Shown here: positions 1 through 53,818 of the stretch, in pieces
Numbering within the stretch: position 1 is the first letter of the stretch
Layout: every line of letters begins with the position of its first letter
Assembly: GCA_030847615.1 (NCBI GenBank)
Contig: JAUMIR010000001.1
Span: forward strand, 68,027,501 to 68,091,500
Direction: 5' to 3'
Origin: Gambelia wislizenii
Taxonomy: Eukaryota > Chordata > Lepidosauria > Squamata > Crotaphytidae
Length of the DNA: 64,000 bases
Position numbers and translations under genes: made by a program
Notes under the pieces: model-generated
Database searches by the model: none
Seen by the model: only the letters and a program-made list of their open reading frames with translations
What the model was told of the DNA's origin: nothing

Positions 1-814
1 CAGCAGTTCACCTACCTGGGAAGCATCATCTTCTCAGATGCCAAGATTGACAAAGAGATCGATCACAGATTAGCAAAGGCATACAGCGCATTTGGAAGAT
101 TTTACAAAAGAGTCTGCAGTAATAAACACCTGAGGCGAAGCACAAAAATCAGTGTGTATTGAGCCATTGTACTGTCTATTCTCCTTTATGGATCTGAAAC
201 ATGGGTCACCTATCGCCACCACCTACGACACCTCGAACACTTTCATCAGCGCTGTCTACGCACAACCCTAAATATACACTGGACTGACTATGTGACGAAT
301 GTTGCTGTCCTTGAGCAAGCAGGGATCACCAACATTGAGGCCATGATATTGAGAACACAGCTGCGCTGGGCAGGGCACATTTCTAGGGTGGAGGACCATC
401 GCCTCCCAAAAATAGTACTCTACGGTGAACTCGCCACAAGTCAGCGCAAGAGGGGCACTCCAAAAAAGCTATACAACGACTCCCTGAAACAACGTCTCAG
501 GCTTGGCCAAATTGATCACCAACAATGGTTTGCCCTGGCCTCACATCAGGAGGCATGGAGACGCACTATCCACAATGCTGCAGCCTTATTTGAGAACTCA
601 CACCGAACAAATCTTGAAGAGAAACAACAACGCAGAAAGAATCACAACCCAGAAGCATCCCCCAAGGAGACCTTCTGCTGTACTTTCTGCAACCGGACTT
701 GTTTATCTCAGATTGGCCTTTTTAGTCATCAGTGCGCTTGCAGAAAGCGCGGAACAAGTCCTTCCCGAATCTTAGTTTGCGAAGAAAAGCCAGAGGGAGA
801 GGGTGTGTGTGTTT
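1..814 (+). mobile_element. LINE fragment: reverse transcriptase C-terminal part and zinc finger
   Basis: Frame 1 reads QQFTYLGSIIFSDAKIDKEI from base 1, then LLYGSETWVTYRHHLRHLEH, LRWAGHISRVEDHRLPKIVL and a closing CCTFCNRTCLSQIGLFSHQC finger (C-x2-C, His, Cys). This is the tail of a non-LTR retrotransposon polyprotein; the clade is not assigned. An in-frame TGA at 160-162 shows the copy is dead. It is cut by the left edge of the window. It lies upstream of AARS2 exon 2. Confidence 0.85.
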
Positions 815-1196
815 AAATCTTGAGTTAAGTCTTGAGGGATCACGGCCACAAAAGATATTTAAAGGGGGGCCCTGGTAAAGAAAAGGACTACTGGGCTACA
901 ATATTCCCTTCTACCCGGTATTATTATTATTATTATTATTATTATTGTTTTAAATCTTCAGTTAAGTCTTGGGGGACCACGGCCACAAAAGATATTTAAA
1001 GGGGGGGGGCTGGTAAAGAAAAGGACCACTGGGCTACATTATTCCCTTCTATCCGGTATTATTGTTGCTGTTGTTATTATTATTATTATTTTTAAATCAT
1101 GGGTTAAGTCTTGGGGGACCACGGCCACAAAAGATATTTAAAGGGGGTCTCCAGTAAAGAAATGGACCACTCGGCTATATTATTTCCTTCTGCACT
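815..1196 (+). repeat. Threefold tandem array of the LINE tail (period 137-142 bp)
   Basis: Units start with aaatct/aaatca at 815, 952 and 1094. Each holds gttaagtcttg, ccacggccacaaaagatatt, a G-run, gtaaagaaa and gggctac. Units 1 and 2 end in (ATT)n microsatellites; unit 3 lacks one. The array follows the LINE coding end directly, so it is that element's 3' UTR repeated. Confidence 0.85.
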
Positions 1197-45005
<43,809 letters not shown>

Positions 45006-45460
45006 CCCACCCACCCCACTTGTGATGTCAGTGTGTCACTGTGCCTGTGCAAGGAGACTAAGGCTGGACAAACATTTGGCTGACTTGAGATCCTTCCTGT
45101 GTTCCACATGCAGTGGCTGAGTTTGTTTACAACTGATTACTGCTGTGGTTCATACTGCCAATCTGCCTTAGACTGCAGTTTCTCATAGAATATCAAGATG
45201 GCAGGTAGCCCAGGTTGGCCTGAGTCATGTGTGCAGACAGAAGGAGTATTGGTCTCTCAAAAATTGACTTCTGCATTTGAGAATAATCATGTAAGAAAAA
45301 CAAGGATGTTATTTGCTTAGCCCAATCAACTCAAGAGGGGAAGGCAGTAGATAATGAATCTACTCCTCTGTGTGACCAGGAGTGCCTTGATGGCAGAACA
45401 AAGAGAACTACAGTATACTGTACTCCAGTGCTAGTAATAAAGCAGAACAGAGAGGGCTAT
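45006..45460 (+). other. AARS2: AARS2 3' UTR with probable poly(A) signal
   Basis: Starts after the TGA. A canonical AATAAA lies at 45436-45441 inside gctagtaataaagcag; cleavage would fall about 15-25 bp later. A second AATAAA near 47600 could serve a longer transcript, but a TIR transposon lies between. The UTR extent is inferred. Confidence 0.6.
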
Positions 45461-46160
45461 GCTTGACTATAGAGTTATTTTTCTTACTCACTGGAACAAG
45501 GTGGGAATGTGCTCTCCCAGTGGATCCACTACTCATGCCTTAATGAATTCAGGTAGATATGCATAACATTGCAGCTATGTGTACACAGCATTCTGCAGCA
45601 ACTCATCCGTTTGACTGCACTGATCATGCTAACATAAATTTCTCTATTACTACAAGTTTCTGCTATTGAAGCCTGCCTCACAGAAATACTATTTTTCTAT
45701 CTGATAGGCCTAGATCAGTTTCCATTGTGCAAGTTTAAAAACTAAAACTCTCAATTTTATTAATAATTTCTCCAAAATCTGTAGGCACTCATTGCCCTAC
45801 ACCAGGGGTGAGAAATATACAACCCCACAGTATAACTCTCTTGCCACCCCTACCCTGGTCACCAATCATTCCCCCAGAAGCCTCAAGGTGGCGTGATTTG
45901 ACATGTCAAGGCTATTTCACCAGCAGGTGTACTGACATCCAGATTATAATAATTAAGAAGATCACTTACAGTTTTGAAAAAAAAAAAAACAGGCAGCTAT
46001 GACCCTTTGAGGACTACAGGCGTGTGAAAATGGGATAGTGCAGACCCCAGACCCTTTGGTGGCAGCTCCCTACCCCTGCTGTAGTGCAGTTGGTTGTTCT
46101 GATCTAACCACAGATTGCAGATAGCAGTTGTTAATCCATGGAACTGGAATTAAAACATGA
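45461..46160. other. Intergenic DNA downstream of AARS2
   Basis: Nothing recognised except an A-run at 45977-45989. Confidence 0.5.
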
Positions 46161-46162
46161 AA

Positions 46163-46349
46163 GGCCTATTCACACTACACATTTATAGCACTATTATTTC
46201 ACTTTAACTGGGGAGGGGTGGCATTTACAATTCTCAGCCAGAGTGCTCCGGTATCTCGCCAAACTACATATGCCAGGATTCCATAGGATGGGACTATGGC
46301 AGTTAAAGGGGAATAATAGTACTATAATTGTGTAGTGTGAACGGATCCC
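46163..46349. mobile_element. Fold-back MITE, copy 4 (best preserved ends)
   Basis: cctattcacactacac at the left is the inverse of gtgtagtgtgaacggatcc at the right. Inner tatagcactattatttcact pairs with ggggaataatagtactata. It defines the ends for the other three copies. Confidence 0.75.
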
Positions 46350-46536
46350 AGGTCCTCCTGTTCTCTTAAGATCATGTGGGTCACCAAAAAATGTGGTCAT
46401 TTGGAGCATCACTTGCCCTAGTGAAGGTGGATATTAATCTAACACATTGATTTCCCTCTCCCAACCCAAAACAAGGGGTGAACATCTTTTTCTCTTCTCC
46501 CTGGCAAGTTGGCTTTGTGCTTGTTTTTCTTAATAT

Positions 46537-47054
46537 CTAAGGAGATTATCAGATGCATCAAAAATGGTGTTATAATGACGCCATGAGATTGCATTTTATG
46601 CAAGCATTCTGCCGTTACAAGGGAGTTCTTTTTTATTGTCGGGGGAAAGTCGAAAATTGATCTTCTGTAGCGTTTGTGTTCCAGATTTTCGTGTGTGTGA
46701 GAATGTGCCTCATTCTGCTGGTGCGTACCATATGCTCTTTTTATGAACCTCCCCATCTTGCTTGCAAGTTTCTAAACGTGTATCTGCGCTTTTATGAACG
46801 TTTTCTTTTTAAATTTTGGTGTTTTGAGGCTTTTTAGCACGCTCGCGTCTTCTCGTGAGATGCGCCAAAATCTCATTCACGGAGAAACGCAGAAGTAAGG
46901 AGGCACAAGTGCTCATATTGCCAGATTCTTGGGGTGATTCTGTATCATTATCATGGCAGTGTGCGAAAGTGTGTGTCATCATGCCAGAGCAAGAACGCTG
47001 TAAAATATAGTGCCATAATCATGTTTTTAGGCACTCGCCTGATAATCTCCTAAG
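46537..47054. mobile_element. DNA transposon with 17-bp terminal inverted repeats
   Basis: ctaaggagattatcaga (46537-46553) and cctgataatctcctaag (47038-47054) are inverted with two mismatches. The interior is CpG-containing against AT-rich flanks and has no coding frame: a non-autonomous element of about 520 bp. Superfamily not assigned; no target duplication seen. Confidence 0.7.
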
Positions 47055-47372
47055 AAATGAAGTTTGCTCACTGTTTTATGAACTTGTGTTTTGTCCTAAT
47101 GAAGGTATTGGCCTGTTCTTACTTTTGAATAGCTTCTCTACATGTTGTCCTTCAGATGGTATCAGCCAACTCTGCCATACTCACATATTTGATGTGGCAC
47201 AAAAAGAGACATACTATCTGTTATCTCCTCAAATGCTGGTGGTTTAACAGCATTGATAAACAGCCCTAAGATCTTGCTCTAAGAGTTTATGAAGGTGTAT
47301 CTCTGTGACAGAAGTATCAGCAGAAGCACAGCATTGCTTATTTAAAATCTTGGTGTGCTCCTGCCACTTCAT

Positions 47373-47416
<44 letters not shown>

Positions 47417-48840
47417 ACCCCAGTAGCCTGTGTAAGACATTAAGCATCATACAGAAGTGTTTGTGGTGTGAGGGGCTTACTGTCTATGTAACTATTAGCT
47501 CACTGTGGTGAATGCTGCAACTATAAACTAGATTTATCATCTTATTTTAGGAGGTGTGTGAGACAGCTGAAATAGAGACTTGTTAAATATAAGTTAAAAT
47601 AAAGATGTGAGCTAGTTGTATATGTTCATCAGAACTCAGCATCTACCTGCATATGATTATGCAACAAGATCTTGCTAGTATGGCTGATGAGGTGTTAAAC
47701 ATGCTACATTTATCACTGATTCACTTCAGTGTGTGTCATAACCAGTTCCTGTTTATATTGCCCACAAGCCAGGAATGCTTTCTCATCAATCACACCTTTA
47801 AGGTAACACCTATTTGTTTCAGTGCCCTCTAATCAACCCCATCCAATGTTTGTTGTACTGGGAGGGATTTGTCTTCACTGCTAGCTCCTAAAAAGAAGAT
47901 GCTGGCCAGAATGACTATGGGGTTGTGTGGGAGAAGGGGTGGCTACAAACAATGTTTGTCTCCCTTCTGTTGATTGCCACATGGCTGCATCTGCTCTGTG
48001 CCTCATGAACCTCATGTGCAAAACTTAACACTTGCTAATTGATGGCAGCTTCTAGCTGTTTAATAGATGACAAGGACTAAGAGGCTGGCCACTATCAAAT
48101 GACTTTAATAGTTCAGGGCAGGAAGCTGGAAAATAGCAGCAGGGGCCAGGACCCTTCCCTGGAGGAACAACAAGCTATTCTTTGAAACTGTGCTTCCTAA
48201 TGTTAACTCTACACCAACAGAAATGTGCCCCAGTTCTTCTATGCATGGCAGGAACCACAGCAGAGTGCAATGCCAAAGCTGTTCTGATGATACTTTGGCA
48301 ATCAAAGGGTTTTCATCATTTTTATCCAGTATTCTTTGCTCTTCTTCTCTGGCCCAAAGCAGTGAAGGTATGCACACACATTCTGTATATGCGTGTACAT
48401 GCAGACACATTCTTAGCTGAATCATCTTATGAGTTTACTCTTGTCTGTTTCTCTGTTCAGCCAAGCTAGTGTTTTCCTAAAACATAATGATAAACCGGTC
48501 CACAGGCTGTTTCTGGCTGCCACCCAATATTACTTCAAAGTCTTGAGTTCTGCGGAATAGCACCTTCCTTCTCTCCAGCTCAGATCAGCACTAGTACATT
48601 TCGAAATGAAGGAAACTGAAATCCAGTTGACCTTTTCCTGTTTCCAAACATAGAGGAGCTAGTTTTGCTGTAGGTTGAGCCTTCTGTTCTTGGGTACTAA
48701 GATGAAAGAGATTTCTGCATTAGAATCATTTTCTAGACTAAAGTCATGCTATAGTGCATCAAAGCTTGTGAAGGAACATGCCCATATGTGTACTATGTAC
48801 AAAGAAATTTTTAGCTCTGCCATGATAATTGTTTGTGTGT
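47055..48840. other. Intergenic DNA
   Basis: Contains a (TG)n microsatellite at about 47377-47413. No gene or repeat family otherwise recognised. Confidence 0.5.
47377..47413. repeat. (TG)n microsatellite
   Basis: About 18 perfect TG units. Confidence 0.95.
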
Positions 48841-49055
48841 GTGTGTGCGCGCACACACATACCTGTTGATTAATGGCAACCTGATGAATTTCATAGAGTT
48901 TTCTTAGTCAAGGAATTGTTTTGCTAGTTCCTTTCTCTGAAATACAGCCTGCAACAGCTGGTATTTGTTGGCAGTCTCCCATCCAAGTACTACCCAGATC
49001 TGACCCAACTTGGTTTCCAAGATCAGACAGGATCTGTTCCCTTTAGGGTAGGAAT
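48833..49055 (-). mobile_element. 5S-rRNA-headed SINE, antisense
   Basis: tctcccatccaagtactacc and ttccaagatcagacaggatc are the reverse of the 5S rRNA internal promoter (box C region, gatgggaga; box A region, gatct). The 3' side ends gttgccattaatcaacagg, similar to the Bov-B-type tail, then a (CA)n run at 48833-48858. So a 5S gene head fused to a LINE-recognised tail. Confidence 0.75.
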
Positions 49056-49339
49056 TCCCGGCTATTTCAGCTATAGCCAATCCCTGTGTGTCTTAAATAA
49101 TTTATTTTGTGTTGTTGGATACAGAACTATACATGTGTTTAGCAACTGCAGCCAAGCCCCATGTGATGCTGGCCACAAGGAAGATCTTTCATTTAGGTGT
49201 TTCACATAGGTCCCATCTTTTTGGAATTGGCTTATAATGTACACTATCTCAGAAACATCCAGTGTAAGCAAGCCAGCAGAATGCTGAGCTAGGCCAACGG
49301 TCCTTTCAGTACACTTGAAGCAGACACCTTTGCCAGTGT

Positions 49340-50765
49340 CTTGTTTAAATCATGCTCAAGTCTTTCAAGAAGTGTCAAAAGTACCTTTAGGTTCGTTTTT
49401 CATTTACATCTTGTAGTCTTAGTTGTTATTTCTAAGAAAGCTTTTAGAACAGTTCTACAAAATCTGTATGAAGCTTTTAATGAGCTGCTTACATTTCTTG
49501 CTGGTATACAAAATCCTTCTGTACAGTCTATATCTAATCTTGAGGGCAGCAAATATTATTGATACTCTTTATATAGGTTACATTATAGATTTCATTTGCA
49601 ATAGGTTTCTAGAATCTTTTCTATATGAAAGAAACATGGCTGAGATACTGGACTGGGAGCCATAAAATTCACACAGGCAGAACTATGACACATCTCCCCC
49701 ACCCCGCCAACAAAAATACCTTTTAAGTTGCTACAGACCCCCCAACATAGCTATATATAGACCAGTAGAGAACTGGGGTTTGTGTGTAGCAGAGCAGAGT
49801 CCAGCTGTATTCCTATACCTGGACACACAGTGAAAGGCATCCTCCAGGACTTCCTGGAGGTCCAGGAGGGGGATGTCATTGCTTTACATCCAGCTATAGG
49901 AACACAGCCAGACACTGCTCTGCTACCACTACCCCAACTCCCCATCAGTCAGTAAATGACCATGGGTAGGGGCTGAAATAGCTTAAAAGGTGGTTGGGGG
50001 GTTTGTTGCGTGGTCAGTAGAGAATTCTGACCTCAATGACTTTAAAAAAAAAGTTATAGAGGCATAAGTTGGACGTATGCCTTTATAAGTCATTACTGGA
50101 ATGCCAGCCTCAATTGGCGGCAGTCTAGCAATGGATTATACTAACTTGGAATGTGCAAATAGTTAGGGAGTTGTCCAGTCTTTGGAGCTGTTCTCATAAT
50201 GTCAACACTTCTTTTAGTGATAGGTTATTTCTTATTCAGTAGCACTGAGTGGCTACTGAGAAGATCTTTTCTTAAGACAAGAAGCAACTTGTGAACTGCT
50301 CAAGAGACTCAGACTCTTTTCACTTAAAAGGGAAAATGCAATTTTTCTTGCTAGGATGGTTTCACATCAAGACTGGGAAGACTGTGGCCCTCTAGAAATC
50401 CTGTAATACTTGGCCATTGGCTATGCTGGCTTGAGTTTATGGAGCTGGGAGTCCAATAGTATCTGTAGGGTTACAGGTTCTCTAGGCCTGTTTTACAATT
50501 TGATTTTCCTTGCACTACAGACTCTAATCTACTGTGTACAGGTAAAGAGCACAAAGCCACATACTGACCTGCAGTGTGAGACCTTGACTGATGGAGAAGG
50601 TATAAGTAAGTCTGTCCTGACACCTGCTACCCAGGCCTTTCTTGGGCTGCTGCAGTGGTGGAAGCTGGAGAGGCTGTGGTGACTCTTGGTGTGCTTCAAA
50701 CATGGCTCGCCTCTTCTGCAGAAGCAGTTGCTGTCTCAACACTACAGAAAGAGGCTTTCACTCAG
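49340..50765. other. Intergenic DNA
   Basis: No gene or repeat recognised with confidence. Confidence 0.45.
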
Positions 50766-50769
50766 TGTA

Positions 50770-50965
50770 CGAGCAATGTAACATTTAGAAGTTAAGACTG
50801 GATTTGAGAGATCCATGTTCAAGTCCACACTCTGCCATAAAACTTTTTGGGCCAATCACTCACTCTCAGTCTAACCCATCTAACAGGGCTGTAGCAAGGA
50901 GGAAGAGAGGCATGTACACCACTCTGTACTCATTGGAGGAAAGGCAAGATAGGAATATAGGTAAT
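50770..50965 (+). mobile_element. MIR/CORE-like SINE
   Basis: tccatgttcaagtccacact (B-box-like), gggccaatcactcactctca, taacagggctgtagcaagga and gtacaccactctgtactcat follow the order of the common reptile CORE-type SINE. Confidence 0.6.
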
Positions 50966-50970
50966 GAATA

Positions 50971-51210
50971 ATACAGTTGTCCCTTCATATTCGCTGGTGT
51001 TTGGTTCCAGGACCGCCCCCTCCATGGATACCAACATCCGTGAATACTCATGTCCCATTATATGCAACGGCATAGCAAAATGGTGTCCCTTATATAAGAT
51101 GGCAAAATCAAGGTTTGTTTTTTGGATTATTATTTTTTAAGAATATTTTCAAGCCATGAATACTTAAATCCGTGGATACCAAATCCATGGATATGGAGGT
51201 ACAACTGTAC
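50971..51210. mobile_element. Tigger-like MITE (Tc1/mariner), copy 2
   Basis: atacagttgtcccttcatat to ggaggtacaactgtac, inverted ends. Interior 85-90% like the copy at 33017-33238 (aaatggtgtcccttatataa against aaatggcgtctctcatataa). Sits directly after a SINE. Confidence 0.8.
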
Positions 51211-51239
51211 ATACAATTTACCAAAGCCATTTCTTCTCC

Positions 51240-51425
51240 CTTTGGGAGTTGCCATGCCTCAGTGGCAGAGCACAAACTTTGCATGCAAGTAGTTCCAGTT
51301 TAAACCAGTAACATTTCTGGGTGAAAAGATCTCAGCTGTTGGGTTAACAGCTTAGCCTAGAACTTTGGAAACACTCTTAACAGTTCTGAGCTAGATGGGA
51401 CACTGGCTTAACTCGATAACTGGCT
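51240..51425 (+). mobile_element. tRNA-derived SINE
   Basis: catgcctcagtggcagagca is an A box; gcatgcaagtagttccagtt an altered B box; ttctgagctagatgggacac and cttaactcgataactggctg form the conserved tail of a reptile tRNA SINE. Confidence 0.65.
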
Positions 51426-52011
51426 GCTTCAACCTCCACATCCTGGCTACAGCATCATTAATGTTCACCCACTTACAGTTTTTTTTTTTTTTTTAAAGAG
51501 TCTTTCACTGTTTAGTGACCCTTGCAAGGTAAAGTCTTTGGAAGCTTTCATTTTGAGCAGAGCCTTGAAACATCACTTTTTTCCCATCCTGGCTGTGGGA
51601 TTCTAGGAGCTGCAGTCCAAAAAAAATAACTTTTCTAAGCATTGGTCTATAGGTATTGCCAGCAGCTACTTCTTTAGCAATGATTTAATGATGCACTCCA
51701 AGGCAATACAGGCAACTGGTCAGGTATGTTGAGGATGGGAAGTCTGACCCTCTTGGACAACTTTTAGTGCAAAGGCAGAATGACAAGATACTAAAAGTCA
51801 AGCAGTATGACTTGATGATTCTTTGACGTCATCATGAATTCTGGATACCTTGATCAGGTGCTTGAGAAGAGGAATCTAAAAAGAAGTCACAAATAGAATT
51901 GCATGGCCTTTACATCAGAAATTAAAAAATGCCCACAAAGCTAGAAGTGCAATATTGCAGTGACCCAGAGAGCTTCTTCTCCCTATGGAGAGAAGCAGAC
52001 ATAGATAGAAT

Positions 52012-53062
52012 AATTGGTTGACCGACCGAACCCAAAGGGTGCTCAGCAGTGGCTCCTCTTCGTCTTGGAAAGATGTGACCAGTGGGGTGCCACAAAGTTC
52101 TGTCCTGGGCCCAGTGCTATTCAACATCTTTATCAATGACTTGGATGAGGGAATTAGGGGCATACTTATCAAATTTGCAGATGACACCAAATTAGGAGGA
52201 GTAGCTAATACCCTAGAGGACAGGATCAAAATTCAGAATGACCTGGATAGACTGGAGAGCTGGGCCAAAGCTAACAAAATGAAATTCAATACGGAGAAAT
52301 GTAAAGTACTGCATTTAGGGCAGAAAAATGAAATGCATAAATATAGGATGGGAGAGACCTGGCTGAATGAGACTACGTGTGAAAGGGATCTAGGAGTCCT
52401 AGTAGACCACAAGTTGAACATGAGCCAACAGTGTGATGCGGCAGCTAAAAAGGCCAATGCGATTTTGGGCTGTATCAATAGAAGTATAGTGTCTAGATCA
52501 AGGGAAGTAATAGTGCCACTCTATTCTGCCTTGGTCAGACCTCACTTAGAATACTGTGTCCAGTTCTGGGCACCACAATTAAAAAAGGATATTGACAAAT
52601 TGGAGCGTGTCCAGAGAAGGGCAACTAAAATGGTGAAAGGTCTGGAAACAATGCCTTATGAGGAGAGACTTAGGGAGCTGGGTATGTTTAACCTGGAAAA
52701 AAGACGGTTAAGAGGCAATATGATAGCCCTGTTTAAGTATTTGAAGGGATGTCACGTTGAGGATGGAGCAGGCTTGTTTTCTGCTGCTCCAGAGACTGGA
52801 ACATGGAGCAATGGGTGCATGCTCCAGGAACAGAGATTCCACCTCAACATGAGGAGGAACTTTTCGACAGTAAGAGCTGTTCGGCAGTGGAACACACTCC
52901 CTCGGAGCATGGTGGGGTCTCCTTCCTTGGAGGTCTTTAAACAGAGGCTGGATTGCCATCTGTCGGGGATGCTTTGATCAAGATTTCCTGCGTGGCAGGG
53001 GGGTTGGACTGGATGGCCCTCGTGGTCTCTTCCAACTCTGCAATTCTATGATTCTATGATAA
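52012..53062 (+). mobile_element. CR1 LINE, 3' third, open reading frame intact
   Basis: 319 open codons (52018-52977): SGVPQSSVLGPVLFNIFIND, FADDTKLGG catalytic motif, [40 protein letters not shown] and the end VFKQRLDCHLSGML. The 3' UTR ggttggactggatggccctc ends in an (attctatgat) repeat at 53044-53059, the CR1 hallmark. 5'-truncated. The open frame suggests a fairly young copy. Confidence 0.92.
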
Positions 53063-53560
53063 GGCTCTTATGCATGGAAAAGCACCAAGCAATTCACCTG
53101 TGTCCGGACAATTTTTCTTACATGCAATAGCCTATGTGACACAGTAAGTTTTGGTAATATGAAAATGGCTATGCAACAAATCCCTCTGCAAAGACTTGGA
53201 CATCTATGCAAAAAGAAGAATTTTCCCCTTGCTCATATCCCTTTGTGTCTGGAGGGCAGTCGGGCTCTGGTAAAGGAATTCTGCCTTGCTTGGGTACCAG
53301 GCTGATGGAAGGTACCCTAACACAAAGATAGAGCTGATTTGTTTCATTATTCTCTTGCTTCTGAGTGGCTTATGATTCTTCACTAAGAGACTGATAAAGC
53401 ATTTCCCTACTACTGAAATAGACAAATGAGCCACCTAAACCAGTGCCATTTATTCTGGCAGCATCTATTACTGGCCTTTTCCATCATTGACAAAAACTAC
53501 ACAAATAGTGCCTCTGATTTTTTTTTTGCAGTAGGAAACTCATGTCAAAATACACACAGA
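53063..53560. other. Intergenic DNA before the RGS gene 3' end
   Basis: No feature recognised. Confidence 0.5.
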
Positions 53561-53584
53561 AAAACTCCGTATGGACATTTGCAG

Positions 53585-53590
53585 TTTATT
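53585..53590 (-). terminator. Poly(A) signal of the RGS22/RGSL1-like gene
   Basis: TTTATT on the + strand is AATAAA on the gene strand, 12 bases after the stop codon. If used, the 3' UTR is only about 35-45 bases, with cleavage near 53560. Confidence 0.6.
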
Positions 53591-53602
53591 TTCCTTGTGT
53601 AT

Positions 53603-53818
53603 CTAAGCAACAATAAACCCACCTGGGGCTTTCTGTGCACTTGCAGGGGACCGCTTGAGCCAGCACTTTTGGAAGGCAGCCCAGAATGGCAGCAGGATGC
53701 TGAAGACAGAATTCTTCAGCTCATCAAATAAGCTTGGAGGGGGCAATGGAATCTCCTCCTGGAGGGCCTGCTCAGCTGCCCGGATTGCTCTGCCCAACCT
53801 CTGAGTATCCACCGCCAC
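53603..53818 (-). CDS. RGS22/RGSL1-like gene, terminal exon
   Basis: Encodes VAVDTQRLGRAIRAAEQALQ, then EEIPLPPPSLFDELKNSVFS and ILLPFWAAFQKCWLKRSPAS to TAG at 53603. The pattern Phe-Asp-Glu, Val-Phe, Leu-Pro-Phe-Trp, then Phe near the C terminus matches the end of RGS22-type proteins. Acceptor gcccttcag, phase 0. Confidence 0.88.
   Translation of the reverse strand: MAVDTQRLGRAIRAAEQALQEEIPLPPPSLFDELKNSVFSILLPFWAAFQKCWLKRSPASAQKAPGGFIVA

Noticed and set aside
815..1196. Threefold repeat as a CRISPR array
   Set aside because: Units are 137-142 bp without spacers of unique sequence, in a vertebrate LINE tail.
48930..49045. Functional 5S rRNA gene
   Set aside because: Only parts of 5S are alignable, with many changes and a SINE-type tail.
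52018..52977. 319-codon frame as a host gene
   Set aside because: It is the end of the CR1 RT with the family's 3' UTR directly after.
45006..53560. A further gene in the 8-kb intergenic region
   Set aside because: No open stretch with splice sites and homology; most of the readable sequence is repeats.
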